A stretch of DNA of 64,000 nucleotides, taken from assembly GCF_010183535.1 (NCBI RefSeq), contig NC_071333.1, positions 2,170,001 through 2,234,000 on the forward strand, given 5' to 3'. Positions 32,827-44,791 of this stretch are shown in pieces. The stretch is from Caenorhabditis remanei. Taxonomy: Eukaryota; Nematoda; Chromadorea; Rhabditida; Rhabditidae. The position numbers were made by a program, and so were the translations under genes. Every line of letters begins with the position of its first letter. The stretch's first letter is position 1. Below the pieces are notes generated by a model that saw only the letters and a program-made list of their open reading frames with translations, made no database searches and was not told the DNA's origin.

Positions 32827-34522
32827 GGGTAGAATCGACGTTATTGAAATGATGTCTGAAAAATAATAATAATGAATTATGCAAAAAAAAACATTGTTCT
32901 GAGAAGTTTCAATATCTGATTTCAAACTGATTCAATTTACTTTTAAACAGACCGAAAATATTTGAAAGGAAAAAAGCCAAAAAAACCTTAATTTGGTAAG
33001 AAAGCACCAAAATTAAATGAAGAGCTATTGAGAAAAAGTGTGAAAAGTGAGAGAAAAAAGGAAGACAAGGAAGAAAAAAGAGGGAAAACATATCGGTTCA
33101 AATTTTTCATTTTTCGGTGGCTCTGGATGCACCATTCCTCATTTTTTCGATTTCGTTTTGGGTCCCAAGACAGAAAAAAAAGACAAATGAGGATTCGAGA
33201 CAGGTGACATGATTGACAAGTTATTTTTGCAAGAAATTCTCTCATTAATCAGATCCCCACTAGATTCAAACATCAAAAATCGGGTGAGACCTCAAATAGC
33301 AGTTATTGTTATTACAGTGTATCACAGATTTTTAAAACAATGAAGCTACCGACCTACAGAAGCGTGGTATAATATACACAATTTTGGTTTTTTAGTGCAA
33401 CATGTCCTACTTTGAGAGTGTGTCATGGGGTAAAAGATTTTCATAGTTGTCAAGAATTGGCGCGAAAGTCAAATTTTCAAATTTTTGGAATTTTTTCGCG
33501 AAAAAGTCAAATTTTCGACTGTCATTCAGAATTAGAAGAAATTCTGAAAAATAGTCAAAAATGGTCACATTTCCGATGAAAAATTTAAAAGCTTTCGAAA
33601 AAAAATTGGAAAAAAAGGATCATTTTTTGAAGCCAGGCCAACCTTGAAAATTTTCTACCAGCTCTGCCCGGCCCGGCCCGGGACTTATTTGAAAACTATG
33701 CAGATTTTCCTACGAAATACACATTCTTGAAATTGTTCAGATCGAAGGTAGAGCTACAGCATTAATCTTTGAAGCACTTGAATAGAAAAGTTGTCAACTA
33801 CAGAAATGAAGTCGTAAGCCTGTTGACCAATATCTCTGAAAAAAGGTTGTGATTGTTGTCTTTTTTCAGTAAATGTCAGCCAATTTGGCGAATTTTCTGG
33901 ATACCGCACAAAAAACCGTTTACAGCTTCCTGCACGACACAACTTGAGTGAACCTTCAGTGAATTTTTCCCGTTTTTCACTATTATTCCAATATTTGGCT
34001 TATTATCTATTCTCGGTTTCACCTTTTCCGGCTTCTTTGGGGAAAAACGAATTTCAAAAAATTGAGTATTGGTTTCAAACATGCAATTTTACAAATATTT
34101 TCAAATGTAATTCGTTTCTCTTAATTTTAATTGCAGTGATTATTTTTCAATACTGATTTTTTCAGTATCAATTGTTGATCAAAATTTAAATTTTTGTTCA
34201 AATAAATAATTCACCCAGTGTCTGTCTGTGAATTTTTATCATCTATGTGAAATTTTCACCAGGAAACAATTAAGCCACTGATAACTCGGTCAGTTCTGAA
34301 TAATAATGAGAAGTATATGAATTTTTCAAAAATTCATTCAAGCTGCACTATTTTAAGCATGCAATTTGTCCTATTTGGAGCAAAAACTTCACAAAATTTG
34401 TTTTGAAATCACCAGCGCTACCAAAATTTGTGGTCATCTCTTCTCTTCTCTATTCTTCCCTTCTCTTCCTCTTTCAGTTTCCTCCTCCCTTCTCTATTTC
34501 TTCGGTGCGGCGACTCTTCGTG
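32827..34522. other. Intergenic; remnant of GC-rich MITE at 33630-33690
   Basis: No gene was seen. A CCCGGCCCGGCCCGGG block near 33668 ending GGACTTATTTG resembles one end of the GC-rich hAT family, but no partner end was fixed. A TTTTCATAGTTGTC repeat copy precedes it. Confidence 0.4.
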
Positions 34523-34606
34523 CCGTCGATAGCTCAGTTGGTAGAGCGGAGGACTGTAGAGTCAGTGGGTATCCTTAGGTCGCTGGTTCGAATCCGGCTC
34601 GACGGA
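34523..34606 (+). tRNA. tRNA-Tyr (GTA) with short intron
   Basis: Acceptor stem CCGTCGA pairs with TCGACGG (34599-34605), with discriminator A at 34606. D-stem GCTC/GAGC, anticodon stem GAGGA/TCCTT, T-arm GCTGG-TTCGAAT-CCGGC. The anticodon GTA is at 34556-34558. About 11 extra bases (roughly 34560-34570) between the anticodon loop and the 3' half of the stem form the intron expected of eukaryotic tRNA-Tyr. The internal A and B boxes are intact, and a T-run (TTTCTTTTTTTC) follows for Pol III termination. It looks functional. Confidence 0.95.
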
Positions 34607-34624
34607 TTTCTTTTTTTCTTGTTC
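34607..34624 (+). terminator. Pol III T-run terminator of tRNA-Tyr
   Basis: A T-rich stretch with a run of seven T's follows the tRNA 3' end within 10 bases, as expected for RNA polymerase III termination. Confidence 0.7.
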
Positions 34625-34641
34625 GACTAATTTTAAAAACA

Positions 34642-34866
34642 TCATGACTGAGTGAGGATGGGGGCGGGGTCATTCATTGAATTGGTACATAAAAACCGGA
34701 AATTGATTCTATACGAACATTTATTTCGTAAACAAAATTTTTTTAAACTATCATCATATTGGGCAAGATTGTCTCTATCAAGGTAAAAGATAACTTCTCC
34801 ATATCCTGTCGCCTTGGGGATCGGAATCAACTGGGTCTCTGGCTGGGGCGGCATCTTCTTGGCCAG
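34642..34866 (-). CDS. Short coding exon, unrecognised (about 70 residues)
   Basis: The exon follows a good TATTTCAG acceptor and is open for 74 codons to TGA. An ATG lies four codons in (34854), giving a 70-residue product that starts MPPQPETQLIPIPK and contains GEVIFYLDRDNLAQYDD. It could be a small gene with a trans-spliced leader or the last exon of a gene whose upstream exons lie past the adjacent MITE. No family is recognised. Confidence 0.35.
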   Translation of the reverse strand: MAKKMPPQPETQLIPIPKATGYGEVIFYLDRDNLAQYDDSLKKFCLRNKCSYRINFRFLCTNSMNDPAPILTQS

Positions 34867-34913
34867 CTGAAATAACGGAAAATGAGAAAATAATTATCTG
34901 TGCATTTTTATTA

Positions 34914-35113
34914 CAACTGCGCCCAACAGCAAACGAAATTTCTCGTGCCGACACAGATTTTCACAGTTTTTATTCTATTTTAGCTGTTTTCCATGATAAT
35001 TTACAAAAAACAGCGGACATAGGTCTAAAACTGTGAAAATCTGTATCGGCGCGAGAAAAAACTCTGCGTCTCTCTCGCCGATACTCTCTCGTTGGCGGTG
35101 GGGCGCAGTTGCA
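34914..35113. mobile_element. MITE with ACAACTGCGCCC-like inverted ends
   Basis: Inverted ends CAACTGCGCCC / GGGCGCAGTTG enclose inverted subterminal segments (CAGATTTTCACAGTTTT and its complement). About 200 bp, no coding. A target duplication was not identified. Confidence 0.6.
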
Positions 35114-35175
35114 AGAGGTTTGGAATGCTATTAGTTTAGAAAGGAAGTTTTCGACATACATATTTATTCAGCGCC

Positions 35176-36020
35176 TCATTCATCTCTTCCAGAATATCCA
35201 CCTTCTCCTTCTTTATACCAGTCGAATTCTGGCTCCATTTCCTTGTCGAGATCCAGCGACTCGAGACATTTGTGCAGGTCATTGGCAATAATATAGGTGC
35301 CAAATGCTAGTCGAGGATCTGGAAAAAGAAATTTATAAATTGAAACCGAAATTATTGGGAAACTCACTCTTCAAATTCATGAGCAAAACTTCATCGGCGT
35401 ATTTCCACATTACATTGTAGAAGCAGCGGAACATGTTGCTCCGAACAATCACGTCGAGTTCCACACTTGTTTTTTCCATTTCAGTGAACCTGGAATTGGA
35501 TTTAGAAAAAACGAAAATTCCAGATAATCATGGCTAGGAACAAATTGGGTCTCATCCCAAGTATGCACCTTTAAATTGGGGGGATACTGATCATCTTCAA
35601 ATCCATACTGATCATCTTAAAATCCATACTGATCTATATCTGATTTCAATCCTCCATTCTTGTTGTCTCGTTTAGCAGAATCCGGATAACAGCCATGTGG
35701 ATATTCTTTGAAAGGACCAATTGTATATTCCATGTCATCAATCTAAAATGAGTACTCCTTTGGCTCAAAACAATCAATTGTCAGAGGGACTGTTTTGTGG
35801 AACGAAGGATTCCCAGAGTCAATATTTCCTTGAACTTCTTGAAAATCTAGTTGTGAGGAAAACTTACACTTTGAGATCAATTGTTTTCCAATCGGACTAA
35901 TAGAAAATCCATAACAGCAATAAAAAAATAATTCAATTAAAATCAGAATACATAGGGCGACCAGCCATACAGTAGGCAGTCTAGAGTGAAGGAATAATGA
36001 TTTCTCGTTGGTTCTTTTAT
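35176..36020 (-). pseudogene. Decaying gene; C-terminal exons open, upstream part has stops
   Basis: Two 3' exons are clean: 35368-35489 and 35176-35318, joined in phase and ending TGA. They encode an acidic C-terminus (MEPEFDWYKEGEGGYSGRDE). Upstream, 35500-35880 reads as coding (IDDMEYTIGPFKEYPHGCYP, then a short repeat DDQYGF) but with TAG and TAA in frame. The TAA sits where the neighbouring repeat unit has GAA. A hydrophobic segment (LVALCILILIELFFYCCYGF) lies at 35880-36000, so a single-pass membrane protein is possible. The 5' sequence at 35953-36016 is shared with 45938-45998, the 5' side of another broken gene. The family is not recognised. Confidence 0.45.
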
Positions 36021-37232
36021 ACCGTTTTTGCGCGCGAACGACCCTGCGTATTGAGTGCCCACTCCGGTTCGCCCCGCCCACCGCCCGCATTCGGATCGAT
36101 AAAATTCCTATCTTAATGTTTGGACCGTAGCAATGAAGCGGAAAATTGAAGAAGGAGAAGAATAGAGAGAAAACATGTTGTAAAGTGAAAACAAACAATA
36201 TGAAAAGCAAGGGCATATAAAATAACTTCTAAAAAAAATTAACAAAAAATCAAACAAAAAGCATCAACTCAATATATTTCCTGGCACATGCAAAAGTTAT
36301 ATCGATGGTTTCGGAAAAAGCTTTCATAATATTTTCTCAAAAGAACAGAGATACACTACTTTTTGGAACTTTCCAATTTCTCAGCAACCGCAACAGCCTT
36401 ATACAGTATCAAAATATTTTGTGAACTATGAAGTGATAAATTTAAACTTATGAGATTCTCTTTGATTGTTTTTCGACCTAAGTTACCAGAATAATATTCT
36501 GAAAGCATGCGTCAGCAAACAAGGTATTCGAAAACATAAAACACAGCATCTTTGTTTTTTTTTTTTCATTTTTCAATGCTCTCAATTTTCAAATCTGAAT
36601 AGTTTTGTATTAATATCCCCCGCATGAAATTAATGTACAAGATTAGTGGTGATCGGAGACCATTTTTGAAAAGTACTAGACAAAGGTCATAAATTCCTGT
36701 CGACGTACTCTTTGTTTAACCTCGGAAAGCGGTAACCTGTTTGATGTTTGAATGGTAGACAGATAGAGAGAGAGAAATTTAGTTTGGAGCAGGCTGGTTC
36801 GGAAAAAAAGTCGGAAAAAGTCGGAAAAAAACTCGTGTAACTCTGCGCACTCAATTTCTCAGAATCAGTCGCTTATCTACAATTTGTAGATATTAACGAG
36901 TTGAACACTTTCACACTTTATTTACCGTTTTCAGTCGCGTTTATAAGAAGTTATAAAACTTTTTTGCGACTTTTTTTCGGAAAAAATTCGGAAAAAAAAT
37001 TTCGGAAAAAACCGCCATAACTCAAGGGACACTTTTTTGATTCAGACAAAGTGTGGGTAAAAATCAATAACTCAGTGATGTACACCCAAAAGTAACACTC
37101 TTGAAATTTGAATGTCATTCCCGACTATACATTCCATCAAAAGCAAAACTTAATTTTTGTAGTTGACTATTTTTTTGTACGACCACTCTCTAGCAAATTA
37201 CAGATTCGGCCAATTTATTTTTTCTTTTTGAA
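36021..37232. other. Intergenic; TCGGAAAAA-rich inverted stretch
   Basis: No gene. The stretch 36800-37010 has repeated GTCGGAAAAA and its complement flanking a TTATAAGAAGTTATAA centre. The stretch 37080-37200 is a copy of the TTTTTGTAGTTGAC dispersed repeat. Confidence 0.4.
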
Positions 37233-37445
37233 TTAAAGGAGGTGAGAACTCAAAAAAAATGTTGGCTCAAAATTCGGTAATTGCTTGCTCTGTGGGACCC
37301 GAACACATGACCGAATGGGTGCAAAACCGCAACCGGCTGAGCTACACGCTCGAGAACGCAGCCGCCCACTCGGGGCTGTGATAAATGTGGGCGCTTCTCA
37401 ATCACAATTTCGATCACAATTTTTTTGCGTTCTCACCTCCTTTAA
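37233..37445. mobile_element. TTAA MITE carrying a tRNA-like segment
   Basis: Ends TTAAAGGAGGTGAGAAC and GTTCTCACCTCCTTTAA are perfect inverted repeats that begin with TTAA, the piggyBac target. Length 213 bp. Inside, on the minus strand, lies a segment with Pol III-like promoter boxes: TAGCTCAGCCGG (A box, about 37333-37344) and GTTCGGGTCCC (B box, about 37294-37304). They are about 38 bp apart. The segment does not fold into a complete tRNA. Confidence 0.65.
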
Positions 37446-38104
37446 CATATTTGAGTGCAAAGTAGTGCGATCCTGGACAAGTGTTCTTCAAATTGACAGT
37501 AACTTGCTTCTCATTGAGTTTTCCATTCCGGTCGTTTTCCCATCCACGATTTTATTATAAAACATCATCGTTGCTCATGTTGCCCATTTTGTCTCCCAAT
37601 TTGGATATCTCCTCAATATTAATTATTTTCAATTTTCTTCCAGCACCAACATGTTCACTGTTAATAAATCTATAACATGTTTCCTGTTCTTTTTTCCTTG
37701 TTCAATTTTTCCCGGCATTTTCTTTCTAACATGGCTAGTCTATCTAATATGGTAAAATGTTAAGTTTAACCTTCATTAGTGTTGCTCATTCTTATTCATT
37801 CTTTGTATAGAAATAATAAAATGACTAACACTACATTTGATTGCTTCATTTTTATTGTAGTCGTTCGATATCATCATCACATTTAATGATGGGAAATCTG
37901 ACGGATTACTCATCAATTCATCAATTCCAATGTGACATTCACACTCATTTTCTGTCAAGAAAGACTACCTGTCATGAAAATGTGTTAATGAATAAAATAT
38001 GGTGGAGGTAATGTGGTAAAATGTGGTGATTGACTACAATAAAAATAAACCAATTGAACGTACTGTTAATAAAATATAAAAGCAAACTGGACTATGTTAG
38101 TTAC

Positions 38105-38262
38105 TAGATGGGACTTAAATTCGCTCGGGACAGATTAAAAAAGATGCATATTTAGTTAAAGCATTTCAGATATTGTAATCGAGAAAAGGTGAAAGAAATT
38201 ATGATTTATACAGATGAGATATATTGGACGACGGGGAAAAGGAGGTTAGCTTGAGGTAGACA
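38105..38262 (+). pseudogene. Possible Tc1/mariner transposase remnant
   Basis: The frame-shifted peptide pieces LKFARDRLKK and KVKEIMIYTDEIYW resemble the region before and at the first or second catalytic Asp of Tc1/mariner transposases (R-x-FA-R and the TDE motif). The match is short and the frame broken. A related DNA-binding remnant may lie at 44110-44310. Confidence 0.3.
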
Positions 38263-38524
38263 TCAAGATTAGGAAAATAGGAGGCGCTAGTTATGAAGTT
38301 ATATAAAAGGAGTAGTTGCGCTATGAGCCTATGGGGGGCGCACACCGGCTAACTGCCATTTCACGGCTAACTCCCGAAATTTGTTACTAACTCCTATATA
38401 CCTGCCGACTTTGTGCCAAAAATTACCTGAGTTTTAAATTCTGCCATCTTCCTCTTTAGTGAGCAAGATGACAAATTTCCTGCGGGAAAAATTTCGAAAA
38501 ACGTTTGCATTTACAAAACGCTGC

Positions 38525-38781
38525 GATGACGTCACTTTTTTTCCCAGAGAGTGACAGATGGTATGGATTATCTCCGTCGTTTTACACCTATGACGACTAC
38601 AAGGGTGTATCATACTGGTCATCACCATACGGTGTTCCCCAATTAGGCCATTCAAACAGAATACGTGCAAATCGCCCTCTAACCACATTGCCAACCTTTC
38701 ATTCTCTTCATTATTCTCTCCCTCTCTGCTCAGTGCAGACTATATTCTTATCCTGTTTTCTCCCATCAAGTTTTTCATAAA
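38525..38781 (+). promoter_or_regulatory. DUF3557 upstream cassette, copy 3, with TGACGTCA
   Basis: This is the fullest copy, directly ahead of the intact DUF3557 gene. TGACGTCA is at 38527-38534, 255 bp before the ATG. The order of conserved blocks is as in copy 1, down to TTTTTCATAAA just before the start codon. The conserved blocks are non-coding in this orientation as far as seen. Confidence 0.6.
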
Positions 38782-39760
38782 ATGTCTCAACCGTTAACTT
38801 ATCCTGCTCTAAAAATTGTTCTAGAATATCTGGAACTGATGAAAAGGTCAGTTTTTCTTTAAATTCAAGATCTGATAAATCATCATTAATATTTAGATTT
38901 CACATAACAAAACGCAGTTCTTCTCTAAAAAGAATCGAAAAATTAGTACCCATTAGGGTTAAGGAGCTGTCAATATCTGAAACTTATCTGTTTTTAAACG
39001 ACGAGCAAATATCAATCGATACAGCACCTGAAATGGACTTCTATTTAGCAGGAAGACAGAATTATGTCTGTGACAAAGTTACTCTTGGTGGACCGTTCAC
39101 AGATATCACTCTTCCTCCAGATTTCAAGATATTAACCAAAGAGCTAATTTCTCAGATGAGATACTTTGTAACGTACTTACCAGTAATAGATCCAAGAAGT
39201 TTTCCATTGAGAAAACTTTTCACTCAAATCGAAGAACCTGCACACTTTGACCATCCCATTCTACGATCAGTTGACGAACTCGAAATAGAAGATGGATACG
39301 ATGGAATGCTTCCGTTCATTGATGAAAATATCACGAGTAAAACGGTGGTTTTTTCTTCTTGTGATGTTCCACATGATGATGTTTTGAAATTGATAAGAAA
39401 CTGGGAGAAGAACGGTAAAGAGTTGGGAACAACGTACAAATTCGACGACTACAAAGCTGGTTCTCAAATGTCTACAATGTGTCAATTGAAGAAAAAGCTC
39501 AGTGAATTCAAAAACAAACGGTTAGTGTTATTACCACAAGTCAAAAAGTCATCAAGTAAATTTTCAGATACAATGGAACCACAGAATCTCCATTTCTAAT
39601 CATCCCAATCGATAACACAACTTCCTGTATTAATGTATACAGTACCGGACAAACTGAAGAATTTGAAACCATACTCAAAGTGGAACATGCGAAACAAAAA
39701 AGACAAAAAAAACAAAGAAGTGAAGATGCGCCTGTTACTTGCAAGAAGGCAAAAAGATGA
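38782..39760 (+). CDS. DUF3557 domain protein
   Basis: Three exons, 38782-38846, 38897-39520 and 39568-39760, join in phase to 293 residues. The start MSQPLTYPALKIVLEYLE resembles the short F-box-like head of this nematode-specific family. A long central domain follows (PFTDITLPPDFKI, then the GYDGMLPFIDENITSK segment), and the protein ends ESPFLIIPIDNTTS...KKAKR, a basic tail. Introns are 50 and 47 bp, at the same positions and phases as in the frameshifted paralogue on the other strand. DUF3557 proteins are expanded in Caenorhabditis, and their function is not established. The sequence is intact, so this is the functional member of the three copies here. Confidence 0.85.
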
Positions 39761-41067
39761 GATTCTTCGTGAAACGGGAGGCAGAAGAAAAAGAAGCCCT
39801 TACTTGTGTGTATTTGTATTTGTATATGTAACAGTATTTGTGTGCAACATTTGCTGTGGCAGCAATCGTTGTATAGGTCGTTGATTCCCAAAAGATAATT
39901 TCTGAACAATCCTTCTTGTTTTTCCTCATTTATTTCTTATACTCTCTCTATTCACCTTACTCCAATAAATCTGTTGTTTTACTGCTACTAAACTCAGAAG
40001 ATCTAGGTCCAACAAACATTTCCTGTTTTGTTTTCAATTTGTTAAGTCAATAGCTACTACAAATTCTCTAACAATTAGTAGCAATTACGAGCAAATATAA
40101 CGAGAAAACACACAAAACGAAGGAGAGACGAATAATCAAGATAAAATTAATCTAACGGTTGGGGCTGGGCCGGGCCTGGGATTACCCAACCCTGATCTGA
40201 CCTATGTCAAACCACTTTTAACATGAACTAGAACCTGAAACGCGCACAAAAAAACAAAACACAGTTTTTTCGAAGGAGTAACCAATTTATTCACAGCCAA
40301 ACGGCTTTAAAATGCAATAGAATAAATTAATATAACATAAATGATTAATAATAACCCAATAGGAGGTAAAACAGAAAAAACGGCACCTGAATTGCGCCAA
40401 TCTTTTCATAGAGGAGTACTTGGAGTGTTTTGGACTTTGCGAGAGAATTTAATTGTCTTTTTAAAGAAAATACTACAAATAACAGAATATTCCGGTGAAG
40501 GGCAATTTTTATCAATTATCCCAATCTCTGTGTTCTCTGTGAAATTTGAGCACCGAGCTGTTACCCACTGTACAGAAATAAGTTTAATCGGTTTTTATGG
40601 GTTGATGTTATCCATTACAGTGATTGAACCAGAGAAATTGGACCATGACTCAAAAGATGCTCAAGAGAGGGAACCAAGAAGTTGTATTGCCCTTCAACTT
40701 TAGATTGCTACGATTCTGAATTCTATGAATTATCCAAATGACGGTGACCCGTCGTCAGGATTTGTGCTCATGTTTCAATATTTATCTGAATTGTTTCTAC
40801 AAAGAAGCAAATATTCCCATTTGTGTAATCGGAAGAGTGTGCGGAAGTTTTGAGAAATACGACCAGAAAATGTGAAAACATGTAAGATTCCATGACAAAG
40901 GTTATTCAAAATAATTTCGATTTTTTCAGTGTGACGGCAAACGCGGTTGTATGGTATATGTCAGACACCTTTGTTCTCATTACTTGTGGAATGATGTCAA
41001 TTGAGTTTAAACAACACGCAAATTATAACGTGAGTCAGATTAGCTTCGGCTGAAATACATCGGTGGA
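39761..41067. other. Intergenic; transposon scraps
   Basis: The stretch 40157-40194 is a short remnant of the GC-rich hAT family (ends ACCCAACCCTG), and 40525-40612 is a diverged piece of a PALTTAA-like arm. No gene is supported. The open frame at 40341-40703 overlaps this transposon sequence. Confidence 0.45.
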
Positions 41068-41294
41068 CAACGTTACTTCAAGAATGGATACCCACAAATG
41101 AGAAAAGGCCAGTAGGAAGACCACCAATGCGATGGGCCGACTCCCTGAAGAAAGAAATCTCAGTGCGACAAGGGACTCAATTGGTCGAACCTTGGAGCAC
41201 AATCGTCAAGGATCGAAAAAATGGATAGCTGTGATACGCGCCTACACCAACTGGCGCGAAGAACGAATCGACTAAGTAACTAAGTAAGTAAGTT
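41068..41294 (+). mobile_element. 3' fragment of an RTE-type LINE
   Basis: The reading frame encodes the C-terminal RTE signature: RWTTLLQEWIPTNEKRPVGR, then PPMRWADSLKKE, and after one missing base in an A-run (near 41215) the conserved TNWREERID and a stop. A TAAGTAACTAAGTAAGTAAG tail follows, like the short-repeat 3' tails of RTE elements. Everything upstream is missing. Confidence 0.75.
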
Positions 41295-41581
41295 CATTGA
41301 ATCGGTACATCCACTACTCAATAGAGCGCATTTGCTGTGTACACAAAGATTACGGACAGGCGAATACCGTCTCCTCGAGTGGGTATGCCACGTCATACGC
41401 GGTCTTACGCGGATTACTGTAGTTTTCTTCGCGAGACCTTGAATGCGTACAAAGTCAACAAGCATTATTCCCAGCGGCAGAGAAACTGGCGCGCTCAATA
41501 CTGCCCTTCTCCCACCTGTCTCCTTTTCTCAGATTGCCCATTTACACAGAATATTCATTCATTCCTCCTTTTTTTCCTATC

Positions 41582-43356
41582 ATGTCTAATCCCATTTCTT
41601 CGGAGTTTTTCGAGCTTTTCGATGAATCCCTCAGCTCCAAAGTATTCGATAACCCCTATCTACTCGAAATCATTGTCTGCCATCTAACCTGGAATTGTGA
41701 GAGTAATTTGAGCACCCGATTAATCAATAAATCATTCAATTCCATATTTCTTCAAATAATTAGAAGAAATCATCGGAAAGTGAAAATAGAGTTTATCGGA
41801 AGAGCAGAGAGATGTGAGGAAACTGCAAAAGATTGGATTTTCATCAACTATCGGAAAATGAGAAAATCAATAATTCCCGGATATTTCAAGTGAGTTTTTT
41901 ATTAATTTTTTGTGATTTGTATCAAAAAATTTTCAGTTTTCTCAACAAAGTGGCCGGTGTGAAAGTGGAAGAAATCATTACAAAGAACTTATGGAAACCT
42001 GAAGAGATGTTTGCTCGATATCTCCATAAAATCATTCATTCGGATTTAATTGGAGGGAATCGTAAGTTTACAGGGTCATACTATATTTTAAAAAAAACTA
42101 AAGTTCTATATGTTTCTAGCTTCATGTTCCAATTCTTCTTAAAGTTTTAAGAAACTTTGATCATTGGCGTCTATGCTAAAAATCGCTCCAAGAGTTGTTC
42201 ATCATATTACAGGAGGAAGTGTCCGCAAACTGATCGGACTGGAAGAAGTGTGTGAAGGATGTGAGAGGTGTATGGATATGGCGAAACAATGTGTGGAGTA
42301 TGGACCAATCAGGTTTCGAGTGTTGAAAAGGATTAAGAATCCAATTCATTACAAAAAACTGCATATTTCTGATAAGTGAGTGTGAACTTTCAGTGAGTGT
42401 GAACTTTCATTAATTGATATTAATTCAGGTTACTTGAAATGGTTGCCAATGAATGTACACTGAAATCGATTACAAAAGGGATGTGTTTCAAGCAGTTAGA
42501 TGACATCATACGGCCCTATATTTCATGCGAAACACTGGTTCTATGGATATGCGAAATGCGATTATACTACGTTGACGGAGTCAAGATAAATGCTCATGTC
42601 GCGATGCCACGAGAAGTGTTGGATCTTATAATCAGGAAATGGAGTGTAAAAACAATACGAATGAATATGATTGCATGCACCAGTGAGATGAACCTCCATG
42701 AGAAATGGATAGATGCCGGATACTTCACAAAGATCAAGGTGGACGATCCGTACTGGAAAACTGGTAAATCCGATGACTTGAAACTCCACCATGTTTCCGT
42801 CAGAGCATCGGATTCCTACGATTGTGCTGGTGGCCTGATGTACAGTAACCCGGAAACAGTTCACGAAAAGAGTTTCGAGAACTACATTGCAAATCTACGA
42901 AGACTATTTCGAATGGACAAATTATCGATTGATTTCGGTCACTGGAGACATAAATGCATCTTTAGTTTGGAAGAATTCATGAGGAATATGTTGAGAGTGA
43001 TTCAACTGGAGAAACAACGGAAACTCGAAGTGAATATTCAGTTTTTCGCCGAGATTTCCAGTTTTCACGTGGGAAATTCTGAAGAGTTCGCTGGAATTCC
43101 ATCAGAATACTCATTGCTTAGTGATCGAGTGGAATGTATTCGGAAGTCTGTCCCATTAGATGTTGTCGAACGTGGTCCAGAAAGATTGCATATGATTAAA
43201 TGGATTGGGAGACGATTCCAGGTGAAGGATATGGATAATCATTTCACACTCAACTTGAATATTTATGTGAAGGAAACCGAATTAAGGGAGTTGGATAAGG
43301 GATTGATGGATAGACATCCGAATAGCTTGATTAGAGTGTTCCGTCCAAGCTTGTGA
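41582..43356 (+). CDS. F-box protein, four exons
   Basis: Exons 41582-41889, 41937-42061, 42213-42375 and 42429-43356 join in phase to 507 residues. Residues 18-60 form an F-box-like head (NPYLLEIIVCHLTWNCES, then LSTRLINKSFNSIFLQI). The remainder resembles the long C-terminal substrate-binding regions of Caenorhabditis F-box proteins, with an EVCEGCERC motif and a Trp/His-rich stretch (DFGHWRHKCIFSLEEF). Such proteins bind SKP1-related adaptors and recruit targets for ubiquitination. That role is assigned from the family and not seen directly. The third acceptor (ATATTACAG at 42204-42212) was chosen because it is the only one that restores phase without a stop. It is a single-copy gene within the window. 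Confidence 0.75.
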
Positions 43357-44791
43357 CAACTTTTCTAAAAATTGGTTGGTTTTCTTAATAACTTTGGTGT
43401 AAAGGCGTTTTTTCGACATTCTGGAGATGTTGTTTGTCTTTTTGTTTTGTAACTACTGAAAGGTCTCACAAGAAGATTTCGAGACCTTTGGTTTTGTCGC
43501 TGACCAACTTACACTGACCAAATTACTACAGTGATAAAATTTTCTTGTGTTATTAACAATTCTTGTGAAAAGAAGTCGGAAACACCGTGCTCTAAACCAA
43601 GCAGATAAAAGATGATCAATGGATCAAGTTTGATTGAAGTGTTCTTGCTTGTGGTAACATAACATTCCCTGAAATTGGCTGGGCTTCTTCATAACTTTGT
43701 TGTAAAGGCGTTTCCTGAGGAGTTGTCATGACTATTGTAAGCCTCAATTCGTCACTCTAGAGCTGACTCTTAAATGACTCTCCTTTTTTAAGTGCATTTC
43801 CACTTTTAAATGTATCCCGCTTTATTTATGTATTCCGCTTTCTAATGTATTTTCCATTTTTCAATGTATACTCCATTCTTTTCAAATTTTTGAGAAGCGA
43901 AGTATTTTCATGTTTCTGTTTTTCAAAAACTACATGAAGATTTTCACAATTATGTATTTTCTAATAAAAAAATTTGTTTCAAAATTTTTCGAATAGTCTT
44001 AACAAATTCTAGGTCACTTTACAGAAAATTCCGCGGTAGTTCTGGTATTCTACGAAAAACTCATTTAATGAACAAATATAGTCGCAACAAGTTCAATGTG
44101 AGAGACCATGATCATCCACCATCCGACTAAAATCTCTAAAAGGTGATCGGAGTAGGGATGCGAAGTAGCTTTAGGATTCTCACAGCAATCCACTGCGACA
44201 TTTCGTGTAAGGCTACAGCACCCGATAGCGACGGCATCACAACTCTCAGAATAGCTACGATGTTAGGTCGGCCGCTGCCAGGCTTTCCCTTCAAACGGTT
44301 AAAATGATTGTCCATGACGTTGCCTTACCTTCTTCCTGTGAAATACTCTCATATCTATCTCTTTGCAATCTCATTGGTGGTCTGGTACAAAATCTCTCCA
44401 TGTCTACGCCTCATGACTTTCTATCTTTTCTACTCTCTATCTTATCTTTATTCTCTGTCTTATCTTGTTTAACTCTTCTGCCAAAATTGTATTGCTCATA
44501 TTCTACTTAGCCTCCTCTCTCACGGTGTCACTCTTCGGATATTCCTTTATACTGAAGTAGCATGAATAGCATGCCCCTCCTACAATGGAATACGACTATG
44601 AAAAAAATTATTCGGTAGAGCGCAGTTGTGAAAATCGTGCTGCACATATAGAGTACTAACTATAGAGTACTAATATAGAGATCTAACTATGTCAATCAAG
44701 CAATGACAACTAGGAAAATCTGAAATAATGGGTGTCTATGGTACTGTAGTAAACTGAAAAACTTAAACATCTTGTTTTAAAATTTATTTAT
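43357..44791. other. Intergenic; possible Tc1-like remnant at 44110-44310
   Basis: On the minus strand near 44180-44300, broken pieces (KPGSGRPNIVA, AVDCCENPKA) resemble the N-terminal DNA-binding part of Tc1-like transposases. At 44585-44790 the sequence matches 50624-50815, the shared 3' flank of two paralogous minus-strand genes. No other feature was seen. Confidence 0.4.

Noticed and set aside
37285..37560. 91-codon open frame starting LCGTRTHD
   Set aside because: It translates the tRNA-like segment of a MITE. This type of peptide is a known annotation artefact of repeats.
40341..40703. 120-codon open frame
   Set aside because: It includes a piece of a PALTTAA-like arm and AT-rich DNA, with no coding evidence.
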